Assembly (NCBI RefSeq): GCF_000518765.1
Contig: NZ_KI912490.1
Span: forward strand, 364,997 to 428,996
Length of the DNA stretch: 64,000 nucleotides
Origin: Ruminococcus flavefaciens ATCC 19208
Lineage (GTDB): Bacteria; Bacillota; Clostridia; Oscillospirales; Ruminococcaceae
Direction of reading: 5' to 3'
Positions 1 to 8,183 of the stretch are shown piece by piece. The translations under genes were made by a program, and so were the position numbers. Positions within the stretch are counted from its first letter, which is position 1. Every line of letters begins with the position of its first letter. The notes beneath the pieces were generated by a model. It was not told the DNA's origin. It searched no databases and saw only the letters and a list, made by a program, of their open reading frames with translations.

Positions 1-743
1 CTATGTGCCGTCAGACAGCCATTGCATCTGTAGGCTTCAACATCAAAATATAAGCAGTCAAGTGTGCCGAATTTAAGACCTGCGCGCTCCCATTGTTCGA
101 AATGTTTTTTCAGGTCTATACTGCCGTATAAATGATAAGATTCACCTGCCGACATCTGTTTTCGTCGTTTTACGCTGAAATACTGATTGATACAGTAAGA
201 GCCGTATATACTTTCAACAGGGATCTGAGAGAAATACATATCATATATTGCCCCGTTGTCCTCGAAAGATCCGAGCTCTTTATATCCTGTTTTTGTTTCA
301 GGAATATGGAAATTAAAGCTGTTTTCGATAACATACAGTTCTGTATCGCCCTGTGCTGTTTTCATGAATCCATATGCGCCTACATATGAACAGCTTTCGG
401 ACTTTAAGCTTTCGGAGTCTATTTTCACGGATACGTCATATGACATATAATAGTCGTTGTAATCGCTGTCTGCTTCTATGCTGTGGCCTTTTCTGAAGTA
501 GTAGTTTTCAACATCAGTCCAGTCACAGCAGTAGCTGTCAGGATCATCGATTAAGTGAAATTCCTTGCCTTTATTGTCCTGTAGCCAGTAGCTGTATGTA
601 TAGCCGTCTTTATTCCATGTCCTGCTTGGTGTTGGTATTGCCATTGCTGCATGGACATTCAGCGGTAATACCGAAGCAGAGGATAATAGTACCGCAGCTG
701 CTGTAAAAGCTGCTGCATAACGCTGTGCTGATTTAAAAGACAT
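1..743 (-). CDS. GH11-family endo-1,4-beta-xylanase, secreted (C-terminus cut by window edge)
   Basis: The frame is open from an ATG at 743 to the left edge (247 codons, no stop), so the gene continues outside the window. Residues 1-32 form a signal peptide with an Ala-rich core ending in VHA. The rest follows the GH11 jelly-roll: GYTYSYW near 47-53, TELYVIE near 134-140 and VEAYRCNG near 235-242. In GH11 the nucleophile is the first Glu of the xEYYIVE block and the acid/base Glu sits in xTEGYQSSG; E135 and E236 occupy these places, so the enzyme is probably active. It would cut xylan outside the cell. Only the last strand of the fold is missing; whether a dockerin or CBM follows cannot be seen. 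A GGGGAAA ribosome binding site precedes the ATG. Sequence divergence from textbook GH11 is considerable. Confidence 0.8.
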   Translation of the reverse strand, partial: MSFKSAQRYAAAFTAAAVLLSSASVLPLNVHAAMAIPTPSRTWNKDGYTYSYWLQDNKGKEFHLIDDPDSYCCDWTDVENYYFRKGHSIEADSDYNDYYMSYDVSVKIDSESLKSESCSYVGAYGFMKTAQGDTELYVIENSFNFHIPETKTGYKELGSFEDNGAIYDMYFSQIPVESIYGSYCINQYFSVKRRKQMSAGESYHLYGSIDLKKHFEQWERAGLKFGTLDCLYFDVEAYRCNGCLTAH

Positions 744-808
744 AAAATTTCCCCTTTATGCCAGATAAAAGAAACTGCGTCAGAAAGCCTTTTTGACTTT
801 CTGACCTT

Positions 809-837
809 ATTATATTACAAAAAAATGGCTATTACAA
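809..837 (-). promoter_or_regulatory. Promoter of the GH11 gene
   Basis: On the minus strand TTGTAA and TATAAT are separated by 17 bases. The predicted transcript starts at a perfect 9-bp hairpin (779-787 with 797-805), which would sit at the 5' end of the mRNA and could protect it. Confidence 0.55.
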
Positions 838-907
838 GACATTTTTTGCCCGAAATGTTATGTTTTGATCGTTTTTTGCTCTTTATGAACACGATGAGGA
901 GAAGAAT

Positions 908-936
908 TTGACAGTTTTGCATGGTGTGTATATAAT
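908..936 (+). promoter_or_regulatory. Promoter of the two-component operon
   Basis: A perfect consensus TTGACA (908-913) and TATAAT (931-936) are separated by 17 bases, about 95 bases upstream of the response regulator ATG. No other gene lies between. Confidence 0.8.
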
Positions 937-1032
937 GAAATAGAAGAAGCTACATAAAAGACAATAAAAGGACACACAAAAGACACACTGCGGTTTTATA
1001 ATACAGTTAAAGCAATAAGGAGTGCACATCTT

Positions 1033-1707
1033 ATGAAGAAAATACTGCTTATAGAGGACGATACCGAAATATGTGAGGTCATCAGAAACTATTTTAATAA
1101 TAAAGGTACGGAGGTATCTGCGGTAAACAGCGGAGGCAAAGCCTTTGATATCATCAGGGACAGTGAGCTTGACTATGAGCTTGTACTGCTTGATATAATG
1201 CTGCCCGAAACGGACGGTTTTACGCTGTGCAGACAGCTAAGAGTGAGAAGCGATATCCCTATAATTTTTATAACCGCAAGGGGAAGGGAAGAGGATATCC
1301 TTTACGGATATGATCTGGGCTGCGATGACTATATCGTTAAACCATTCTTGCTCTCTGCACTTTACAGCAAATGCGAGGCACTTGTCCGCCGTGCAGGCAG
1401 TAATGACAACGGTAAGGTGCTGAGCTGCGGCGGTATTAGCCTCGACACAAGGACTCTCCGATGCTTTGCAGATGATAATGAAGTGGAGCTTCCACCCAAG
1501 GAGTTCGCTATATTACGCTATCTTTTAGAGCATGAGAACTGGGTAGTCACACGTGATACTCTCCTTGACAGGATATGGGGCTATGATTATTTCGGCAGCG
1601 ACCGCGTAGTTGATAATCACATAAAGAAACTGAGAAAAGCCCTCGGCAGCGCAGGTGCGCAGATAAAGACTCTTGTGGGACGGGGGTATAAGCTTACAAA
1701 GGAGTGA
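1033..1707 (+). CDS. OmpR/PhoB-family response regulator
   Basis: This 224-residue protein has an N-terminal receiver domain (about 1-115) with the acidic pair D9-D10, phospho-acceptor D54 in LLDIMLP, and the conserved Lys in DDYIVKPF. A winged-helix DNA-binding domain (about 130-222) follows, ending with the typical VGRGYKL. It should be phosphorylated by the kinase encoded next and then bind promoter DNA. The ATG at 1033 has an AAGGAG site 7-8 bases upstream. The downstream kinase starts at or just after its stop, so the two are translationally coupled. Targets are unknown; neighbours encode secreted glycan-active proteins, but regulation of these is not shown. Confidence 0.93.
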   Translation: MKKILLIEDDTEICEVIRNYFNNKGTEVSAVNSGGKAFDIIRDSELDYELVLLDIMLPETDGFTLCRQLRVRSDIPIIFITARGREEDILYGYDLGCDDYIVKPFLLSALYSKCEALVRRAGSNDNGKVLSCGGISLDTRTLRCFADDNEVELPPKEFAILRYLLEHENWVVTRDTLLDRIWGYDYFGSDRVVDNHIKKLRKALGSAGAQIKTLVGRGYKLTKE

Positions 1708-1712
1708 ACAAA

Positions 1713-3422
1713 ATGAAAAAAGGACTTTTCAAACACAAGCCCAAACGCACTACATTAGGGAAGATGTTTGCAAAGGCGATGATAATACCGATACTTCTGA
1801 CGTTTATGTGCGCAGCCGTGCTTAATGTGGGCATTGAACGCATTGCTTGCAGCATGGCTGAGGTTCAGTTTGAACGTATTATTGAAAAAACTGAACATAC
1901 GATACAGTTTAGTGAAGACCCGAATGACAAATTTGGCGGAGCAGAAAACAATGCTTTAATGTTAATGGATATGACATCTATGGTAGATCTGTTTTCTGTT
2001 CAATCCGGAAGAGTTGAATACTATAATTACGTTTCGTCATCAAATGACAGAGATAGTTTAGTTGTAAGTGCTGTTGTGGACGAGAATGGTAACATATTGC
2101 TATCAAACTCCGTAAAAATGTGGTGTGTTGTAAGAAAAAATGATGAACCATCGAATAATAAGTGGTTTTACTGTGATCCGCAGGAAGTAAAACTGCCTGA
2201 TCTTGACAAACTTATAGATGACCATATCGATGCATATTATACAGGAAAAGACAAGTGGAGTTGTTTTGATATCACAGGTGGTTATTTTAATTTTAAAGAG
2301 CACAAAATGATACCGTATAAAATACAGTTGCAAAAGGGTAATGCCGATGACCTCAAAACAAAGGATATCGTAATAAATACCGACGGAGCTGATCTCAGCG
2401 GATATGAGTATATGGAATTTGCTGCTGATAATTTCAATTCAGGCAAAAGAGAATATCCTTGTTGTACTTTTGAAGAAATATGGGGCGTTGAGCAGGAAAA
2501 GATAGACAAAGCACTGTCAGAACATCTTACAATGAGTAATTACGGAAAAAACTATGAGAGCGATTATGAGTATGCAATAAACGATTTTATCTCACATTCT
2601 CATGTAAATATCGACGGTAAAAAATACACGCTTTTTGTCGAGTTCAAGGTAAATGTATGGGTAGATTGGGTGAAAAAGCTCTACTGCACAATAGTGTTGT
2701 TATTCTTCATTATAGTCATGCTTCTGACATTCCTTCGCTGCTGGGCTAAAAATGTCAAAAACAAAGCTCAGTACGCCTTTGAGGACTATCAGAGAGCCCT
2801 CACGAACAATCTTGCACATGACTTAAAAACTCCGCTTGCGGTAATAGGCGGATATGCCGAGAACCTTCTGGAGATGCGCAAGGACAGCGGTGATGAAAAA
2901 GAACTGCAATATCTCGGTTCTATTATGAACAACGTGTCCTATACCGATGATATAATCGCCAAGACGCTGAAACTCAGCGAAACAGAACAGAAAAAGAAAC
3001 CGAACAAAAAGAAAGTCGATATAAAAGCCCTTGCGGAGAAATGCGCAGAGAAATACAAAGACGCTTTTGAAGAGCGCGGAATTGAAATTTCTATTGAGGG
3101 CAGCGGTGAGGTAAATGCCGATGAGGACTCCCTTTCGCTTGCCGTTGATAATCTTATATCCAATGCAGTGAAGTACACTCGCAATGACGGTTCTGTGAAA
3201 ATAACTGTAAGCAAAAAGGAATTCGTCATAGAGAACGATACTGTCGAGAATATTGATACGAAGGAGCTGAAAATGCCTTTTGTAAAGGGCGATAAAGCTC
3301 GCAGCGACAAGAGCAGCAGCGGTCTGGGACTATCAATTGCTGAGGCTGCCGCAGTACAGAACGGCTTCGCATTGAAGCTCAGCTGTAAGGATAAGAAATT
3401 CAAAGCCATGATAGAGATGTAA
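1713..3422 (+). CDS. Membrane sensor histidine kinase
   Basis: Partner of the preceding response regulator. The order is: a cytoplasmic N-terminus rich in Lys, a transmembrane segment (about 25-47), an extracytoplasmic sensor of about 275 residues, a second transmembrane segment (about 324-345), an H-box AHDLKTPL with the phospho-His near residue 369, an N-box DNLISNAVKYT and a G2 box SSGLGLSIAEA. The usual DxGxG G1 box is not recognisable; the matching position reads IENDTVEN. GTG at 1704 gives a longer frame, but AAAGGAG at 1698-1704 is 8 bases from the ATG at 1713, so that ATG is preferred. The sensor domain resembles nothing I recognise, so the signal is unknown. Confidence 0.9.
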   Translation: MKKGLFKHKPKRTTLGKMFAKAMIIPILLTFMCAAVLNVGIERIACSMAEVQFERIIEKTEHTIQFSEDPNDKFGGAENNALMLMDMTSMVDLFSVQSGRVEYYNYVSSSNDRDSLVVSAVVDENGNILLSNSVKMWCVVRKNDEPSNNKWFYCDPQEVKLPDLDKLIDDHIDAYYTGKDKWSCFDITGGYFNFKEHKMIPYKIQLQKGNADDLKTKDIVINTDGADLSGYEYMEFAADNFNSGKREYPCCTFEEIWGVEQEKIDKALSEHLTMSNYGKNYESDYEYAINDFISHSHVNIDGKKYTLFVEFKVNVWVDWVKKLYCTIVLLFFIIVMLLTFLRCWAKNVKNKAQYAFEDYQRALTNNLAHDLKTPLAVIGGYAENLLEMRKDSGDEKELQYLGSIMNNVSYTDDIIAKTLKLSETEQKKKPNKKKVDIKALAEKCAEKYKDAFEERGIEISIEGSGEVNADEDSLSLAVDNLISNAVKYTRNDGSVKITVSKKEFVIENDTVENIDTKELKMPFVKGDKARSDKSSSGLGLSIAEAAAVQNGFALKLSCKDKKFKAMIEM

Positions 3423-3432
3423 TATAAAAAAG

Positions 3433-3467
3433 ACAGGCTGCAAATGTACTTGCAGCCTGTTTGTTAT
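3433..3467. terminator. Bidirectional terminator between kinase and dockerin gene
   Basis: An 11-bp perfect stem (3433-3443 with 3450-3460) with a 6-base loop is followed by T-rich DNA on plus and preceded by A-rich DNA. It lies between two convergent genes and can serve both. Confidence 0.8.
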
Positions 3468-3469
3468 TA

Positions 3470-6217
3470 TTATTGTTCGGGAAGTGATTTGATAACACCT
3501 TCGATGTATCTGCTTATTGAACGAGCGTCCTGATTGGTAAGTCCGCCGCCCGGTTCATAAACGTCAGCGTTTGAGAGTCCCTGTACAGTTATATGTGCGG
3601 AATTGCTGCCGTTCACGCCGTAGCTTGATGGGAATGCAACTGCCTTCATTATAAGGCTTGCATCATTCTCGTCGACTATACCGTCGCAGTTTGCGTCGCC
3701 GTAAAGTGTAGGCTCTGAAAGTATTATCTCCTTGCCTGTATAGTAGTATTCGGGTTCTTCTGCTTCGTGGAAATATACGCGGAAATAATCCATAGAGCCG
3801 TTGAAATAGTTGCCCGAATGGTCACGTGCTATATAGCAGCGTGTAAGAGGACTGAATGTCTGCTCGGGAAGAGTCGTAAGCTTTACGCTTCCGATAACTT
3901 CACCGTTTATAAGAAGCTTTGCAGTATTATTATTGATTATAACACGGACAATGTACCATTTGCCCTCTTCAAGTGTGGTCTTTGAAGTGATCTTTGAGTC
4001 ACCGATACCGAATTCGGGTTTGCCGCTTTTATTTGACGGCGTAAAGTACATTGAAGTACCGTTTCCAAAATCAAATACTCGCTGGTCGGCGCTTCCGCCT
4101 CTCCAGAGAATGGAAGTACATATCTCCATATTCTTGTAGTCCACAAGGGTCTTATCGCAGATTATGTACTGGTTTTTGCCGTTGAAGGTTATTACTCCGT
4201 TTGCAGTTGCGCGTTTCTCCTGCCAGAGAGGCGCATTTCTGAGTATGCCGTTTGTAGCACCGTATGTATCGTAGGCAAATACAGTGCTCTCACGTTCAAA
4301 CTCATATCCTGCATAGAGACCGTCAGTATACGGCAGTTTTTCGTTATATTCGTCTGATTCGAGCCAGCCGAAGGCTGCGCCGTGTGAAACAGAGTTTTCG
4401 TTGTAGAAATCGCCGTCGAGTATAGCCTGACCTGAGGCAACTCCTTTTCCGTAGCAATAAGCAGTACCCTTTACGGTAGCGTCATCGGTTACGGAGTATT
4501 CATCGAGGAGGTAGGCATTGCCCATTATACGGGCATTCCCCGAAACAGAAGCTCCTGCGGTAACAACGGCGTTCTCGCCGACCTTAGCGTTTCCGCTGAT
4601 AGTTGGTGTAGCCCACCAGAATCCGTAAACACAGGCATAATCGCTTATTCTTGCGTTATCGGTAATGGTGGCGTTATTGACTACGGCGTGATCTGTTATG
4701 ACGACATTGTCTCTGATAACAGAGTTTCCGAGCACCATTGCGTCCTGTCCGACGTAAACAGTGTCATCTATCTCTACAGTTTCAGCAACAAAGCCGCCGC
4801 CGTTTGGGTGGATATGACCTTCGATACTTTTCTTGATATCGCGGTACATCGGTGTAGCACCCTTGATATCGAATTCGTAGGGATAGCGGCGTTTATAGTC
4901 GCTTTGGGTGTATGAGTATTCGTCGCCGTTCTCAGCTTTGTCATATATGTTATTGGGAATAATAGTATCAGGTGTAGCTGCTACAGTAAGGTAAAGAGCT
5001 GTCTCTGTGCCGTCGAGGGCAATGGTCTTTGTACCTTCTGAGAAAAGGGTGGAATAACGAGTCGTCCCGTCTTCTTTTTCCGCAACGAGACAAGCACGCC
5101 AGTCAGCTTCTTCAGCGTCGGAGATGCCGCGGAGTGTTACGGACACACGTTTACCTTCGATATTGAGGGGAATAACATTCAGACCTGTCTGCATAGGCGC
5201 TTTTTCTTCAGGAACGATATAACAACCTTCCTTGTCGGGAGCAGGCTCGGGCTGAGTGTAGATAAGCTGCCATACGAAGGGATCTTCGAGGGATTTGCTG
5301 AGGGCTTCGTTATACAGCTCTTTTTGCTTGAAATCAAGGGTAGCCATGTGCTTTGCAAAACTGCCGATAAGTTCTTTCATATCACAGCCTGAAAGTCTTT
5401 CGATAGTATCAAACGGGTATTCTTCTGGCAAAGCTTCGGTTTGAAGCTTCATGATGAAATCCTTGCCCAGAACGTCGAAATTATCAGGATTTTCAGAAAG
5501 ATACTGGAGGAATATCCACGCCTCATAGTACATTCTTCCGTGGGGAATAGTTAGATTCATATTTCTGAGATAGGGAAGGAAAAAATGTGTGGTAGGAGTT
5601 TCGAGGGTATCGAAATACTGCTCCTTGAACCAGTTTGCTACGGCTTCCCACCAGGGACCTGTGATAGCCTGGTCGGTCCAGCCTTTTGAGTGATAGGTAA
5701 GAACGTGTCCGTATTCGTGGGGGAGAGATGCTGAGTCAGTACCGTCCTCCTGAAGCATTGCAGCAGGATCACAGAATATATAGGCGAATCCTGTGAAGGG
5801 TTCTGCGCTCATGTATGCCCAGCCTTCCTCGAAGTCGGGAAGTCCCGTTCTTGTAAGATAGATATTGGTCTTGTACTTATTTCCGTCGGGGTTAAAAACG
5901 GATTCAGAGGAGTCCTTCATGCCAAGCTCGGTTGTATAGATTTCGCGGTATTTTTCAAGTTGATCAAGGTTGAGCTTGATGAAAGTGTCATTGATTAAAC
6001 CTGTCTGATCGTCATTGCCCCAGATTATCTGGAAATGTTGGGATGTTGCTGTGTTGTACTTGTCCATGTAGTGCTGGTCGCCTGAGAAGTCGTGGTAATC
6101 CCGGCACAGATACTCGTCTTCTCCTCCCGCCGCCATAACAGTGGTGCTTGGGAATCTGACCGAACTTCCGACCAAAAGGAAGGAAGCAGCCGCAGCCAGC
6201 AGCCTTTTAAAGACCAT
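3470..6217 (-). CDS. Secreted multidomain dockerin protein with HExxH, beta-helix and LamG domains (DUF6055-like)
   Basis: A 915-residue exported protein. After a signal peptide comes a domain of about 400 residues with HEYGH at 167-171, matching the HExxH zinc-metallopeptidase signature and resembling the DUF6055/Svx group. Next is a left-handed beta-helix of hexapeptide-like repeats (about 500-640; runs such as ITDNARISDYA and ISGNAKVGENA), a LamG/concanavalin-like domain (about 650-830), and a C-terminal type I-like dockerin beginning GDANCDGIVDENDA. The second dockerin repeat is degenerate. The dockerin suggests attachment to a cellulosome-like scaffold; the substrate could be a plant glycoprotein or peptide, which is inference. 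The longest frame starts at GTG 6238, but that codon lies in the AAAGGAGG ribosome binding site; the ATG at 6217 is 7 bases beyond it and is chosen. Confidence 0.82.
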   Translation of the reverse strand: MVFKRLLAAAASFLLVGSSVRFPSTTVMAAGGEDEYLCRDYHDFSGDQHYMDKYNTATSQHFQIIWGNDDQTGLINDTFIKLNLDQLEKYREIYTTELGMKDSSESVFNPDGNKYKTNIYLTRTGLPDFEEGWAYMSAEPFTGFAYIFCDPAAMLQEDGTDSASLPHEYGHVLTYHSKGWTDQAITGPWWEAVANWFKEQYFDTLETPTTHFFLPYLRNMNLTIPHGRMYYEAWIFLQYLSENPDNFDVLGKDFIMKLQTEALPEEYPFDTIERLSGCDMKELIGSFAKHMATLDFKQKELYNEALSKSLEDPFVWQLIYTQPEPAPDKEGCYIVPEEKAPMQTGLNVIPLNIEGKRVSVTLRGISDAEEADWRACLVAEKEDGTTRYSTLFSEGTKTIALDGTETALYLTVAATPDTIIPNNIYDKAENGDEYSYTQSDYKRRYPYEFDIKGATPMYRDIKKSIEGHIHPNGGGFVAETVEIDDTVYVGQDAMVLGNSVIRDNVVITDHAVVNNATITDNARISDYACVYGFWWATPTISGNAKVGENAVVTAGASVSGNARIMGNAYLLDEYSVTDDATVKGTAYCYGKGVASGQAILDGDFYNENSVSHGAAFGWLESDEYNEKLPYTDGLYAGYEFERESTVFAYDTYGATNGILRNAPLWQEKRATANGVITFNGKNQYIICDKTLVDYKNMEICTSILWRGGSADQRVFDFGNGTSMYFTPSNKSGKPEFGIGDSKITSKTTLEEGKWYIVRVIINNNTAKLLINGEVIGSVKLTTLPEQTFSPLTRCYIARDHSGNYFNGSMDYFRVYFHEAEEPEYYYTGKEIILSEPTLYGDANCDGIVDENDASLIMKAVAFPSSYGVNGSNSAHITVQGLSNADVYEPGGGLTNQDARSISRYIEGVIKSLPEQ

Positions 6218-6284
6218 TTGAATTCCTCCTTTTTTCACGGAAAACGGGGAGGCGTTTACCGTTCTCCGATAAACTTACAACCAT

Positions 6285-6313
6285 ATTATACCACAAGTTA
6301 TAGAAAAATTCAA
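6285..6313 (-). promoter_or_regulatory. Promoter of the dockerin-protein gene
   Basis: On minus, TTGAAT, 17 bases, then TATAAT preceded by TGG (extended -10). Confidence 0.6.
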
Positions 6314-6362
6314 TAGTTTTTGTACAATTTATTTCAATTTTTTTTCCAGAATGTGAAGATTA

Positions 6363-7163
6363 TCACTTTTTGCTAAGCTGCCAGAAGGCAACAGCACTGG
6401 CTGCTGCGACGTTTAAGGAGTCTACACCGTTTTGCATGGGTATCTTTATTGTGTAGTCACAGGCAGCTATCGTTTCTGTTTTCAGACCGCTTCCTTCAGT
6501 TCCAAGAATGACCGCAAGCTTTTTTTCTGAGGTGAGCTTAGGGTCATCTATTCTTACCGTGTCGTTTCTCAGTGCCATTGCAGCTGATGCGAAGCCGTAT
6601 TCCTTCAATGTATTTATATAGTAAGGAGGCTCACTGTCAAGATAAGTCCACGGCAGCTGGAATACAGTGCCCATACTTACGCGTATGGAGCGGCGGAAAA
6701 GCGGGTCACTGCACGATGGGGTGAGCAGGACTGCATCGAAGCCAAGTGCCGCAGCCGAGCGGAAGATCGCGCCGATGTTTGTCTGATTCATTATATCTTC
6801 AAGTAACGCGATCCGCTCGGCACCTGCGAGTATGCTCGCAGGTGTGGGCAGAGCCCTGCGGCACATGGCGCATAGTACGCCCTGAGTCATTTTGAAGCCT
6901 GTCAGCTCTGTAAGAAGCTGCGATGGTGCAGTGTATACAGGAATATTTCCGCACTGTTCAATAATATCGGCAGCTTGTATATTTATATATTTACGTTCCA
7001 AAAGTATGGAAATCGGGGTATAACCACAATTTAATGCAGTTCTTATCACATTCGGGCTTTCTGCCACGAAGATTCCTGCTGCTTCAAGCTCTTTTTCGGC
7101 AGTATTCCTGTAGGGAAGAAGCTCGGCTGCGGACAAGTCTGAGATCTCGATAATATTTGCCAT
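6363..7163 (-). CDS. TrmH/SpoU-family RNA 2'-O-methyltransferase
   Basis: A 266-residue SPOUT methyltransferase. The C-terminal part holds the three family motifs: NQTNIGAIFRSAAALGFD (motif 1 with the conserved N and R), ILGTEGSGL (motif 2), and IPMQNGVDSLNVAAASAV (motif 3), which form the trefoil-knot SAM site. The N-terminal 100 residues resemble the RNA-binding substrate domain of TrmH/RlmB-type enzymes. It should methylate a ribose in tRNA or rRNA; the position cannot be told from sequence. An AAAGGAG site precedes the ATG. A terminator lies just upstream, and no separate promoter was seen, so it may depend on readthrough from the lipoprotein gene. Confidence 0.9.
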   Translation of the reverse strand: MANIIEISDLSAAELLPYRNTAEKELEAAGIFVAESPNVIRTALNCGYTPISILLERKYINIQAADIIEQCGNIPVYTAPSQLLTELTGFKMTQGVLCAMCRRALPTPASILAGAERIALLEDIMNQTNIGAIFRSAAALGFDAVLLTPSCSDPLFRRSIRVSMGTVFQLPWTYLDSEPPYYINTLKEYGFASAAMALRNDTVRIDDPKLTSEKKLAVILGTEGSGLKTETIAACDYTIKIPMQNGVDSLNVAAASAVAFWQLSKK

Positions 7164-7185
7164 ATTTGACTCCTTTGTGTGAAAT

Positions 7186-7214
7186 CAAGAAAAGCTGCCC
7201 TGTGCGGCAGCTTT
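7186..7214 (-). terminator. Terminator after the 7.2-kb lipoprotein gene
   Basis: A 9-bp stem (7191-7199 with 7206-7214) with a 6-base loop is followed on minus by a T-rich stretch. It separates the lipoprotein gene from the methyltransferase gene. Confidence 0.65.
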
Positions 7215-7225
7215 CGATGAATATT

Positions 7226-7900
7226 TTATTTTACTCTTGTGAATGTCTGTGTTTTCTTTGAGCTTGTGAGCGTCAGGGTGTCGCCTTCGATCTTGTACTC
7301 AGCAGTACCGCCGTCACCTGAAAGGTCCATCATTCCGGAATAGCCTGATATTGTGATCTTGTTGTCTTTTGTTTCGTAATTGAAGAGATTATTGAAAATG
7401 ACTTCGCTGTGATCGCCGTCAAATTCAAGTGTGATGTCTACAGATTCAGGCATCTCCTCCTCGCCTTCCTTTGACAATCCCTGTAAAATGCCGTCATAAA
7501 GGAGTCCGCCGTCAAGTGAATACTTTCCGTCATAGCCTTCCTTGTCGTCGAGCTTTGTCATTACCAGCATTTCCTGACCCATTACGTCTAATGTGAACTT
7601 CTTGCCGTCTTCCTTATAGTAATCCTTTGAAAGAACAGTTCCGCTTACGTTGAAGCCGTCTTCATCAAAGTGAAGGATCTTGGAGCTGTCAGCATATACA
7701 GAGCCTTTTCCGTCAGCAAAGATTATGCCGCCGTTCTGTATGCTCTCGTTGTCGAGGCCGTCGATAGACCATTTACCTGTTATATCAGCAGTTTTCTTTG
7801 ACTTCTTTGAACTGTCGCTGTCGCTTTTGGCTTTTCCGCATGAAGCAAGAACGCAAAGTGCGAGTGAGCAGACTGCGATAGATGAAATTGTTTTTTTCAT
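7226..7900 (-). CDS. Secreted lipoprotein of unknown function
   Basis: A 224-residue protein with a lipoprotein signal peptide (lipobox LASC, Cys near 21) followed by a Ser/Lys-rich linker. The body has two similar beta-rich halves, each starting with a Gly-Lys-Trp/Tyr-Ser turn (ITGKWSIDG and YDGKYSLDG) and ending with strands rich in Thr. This suggests a duplicated lipocalin-like or DUF5640-like barrel. It should be anchored on the outer face of the membrane. A good ribosome binding site (GGAGGA) and a consensus-like promoter precede it. Function not recognised. Confidence 0.75.
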   Translation of the reverse strand: MKKTISSIAVCSLALCVLASCGKAKSDSDSSKKSKKTADITGKWSIDGLDNESIQNGGIIFADGKGSVYADSSKILHFDEDGFNVSGTVLSKDYYKEDGKKFTLDVMGQEMLVMTKLDDKEGYDGKYSLDGGLLYDGILQGLSKEGEEEMPESVDITLEFDGDHSEVIFNNLFNYETKDNKITISGYSGMMDLSGDGGTAEYKIEGDTLTLTSSKKTQTFTRVK

Positions 7901-7989
7901 AAAATATCCTCCGTAGTATTATCTTATATCTTTACCGTTCTATGTAAATGAGCGGAATATAAGCTTGTTTTGGACGTATATCAATGTAC

Positions 7990-8018
7990 ATTATAGCATG
8001 GCGCTTTTTTTATTTCAA
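7990..8018 (-). promoter_or_regulatory. Promoter of the lipoprotein gene
   Basis: On minus, TTGAAA, 17 bases, then TATAAT with an upstream TGC (extended -10). The implied 5' leader is about 85 bases. Confidence 0.65.
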
Positions 8019-8111
8019 GTAAAATGCTGAAAAGTCGCCGAAATGCTATTAAATAATAGTGTGCTTACCTTAAAAAATGTTCCTTTTGCACATAAAAAAC
8101 GGCTTTAATGC

Positions 8112-8140
8112 TTGACACAGCTTGTTTTAAATGATAGAAT
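8112..8140 (+). promoter_or_regulatory. Promoter of the GH16 gene
   Basis: TTGACA (8112-8117) and TAGAAT (8135-8140) with a 17-base spacer, 44 bases upstream of the ATG. Confidence 0.7.
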
Positions 8141-8183
8141 TATGGCGTAAAAACACTATCTGTAAAAACAGGAGGCGGTATTT

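Noticed and set aside
132..450. Two short ORFs on plus at the left edge
   Set aside because: Both are opposite to the GH11 coding frame, which has a signal peptide and catalytic motifs.
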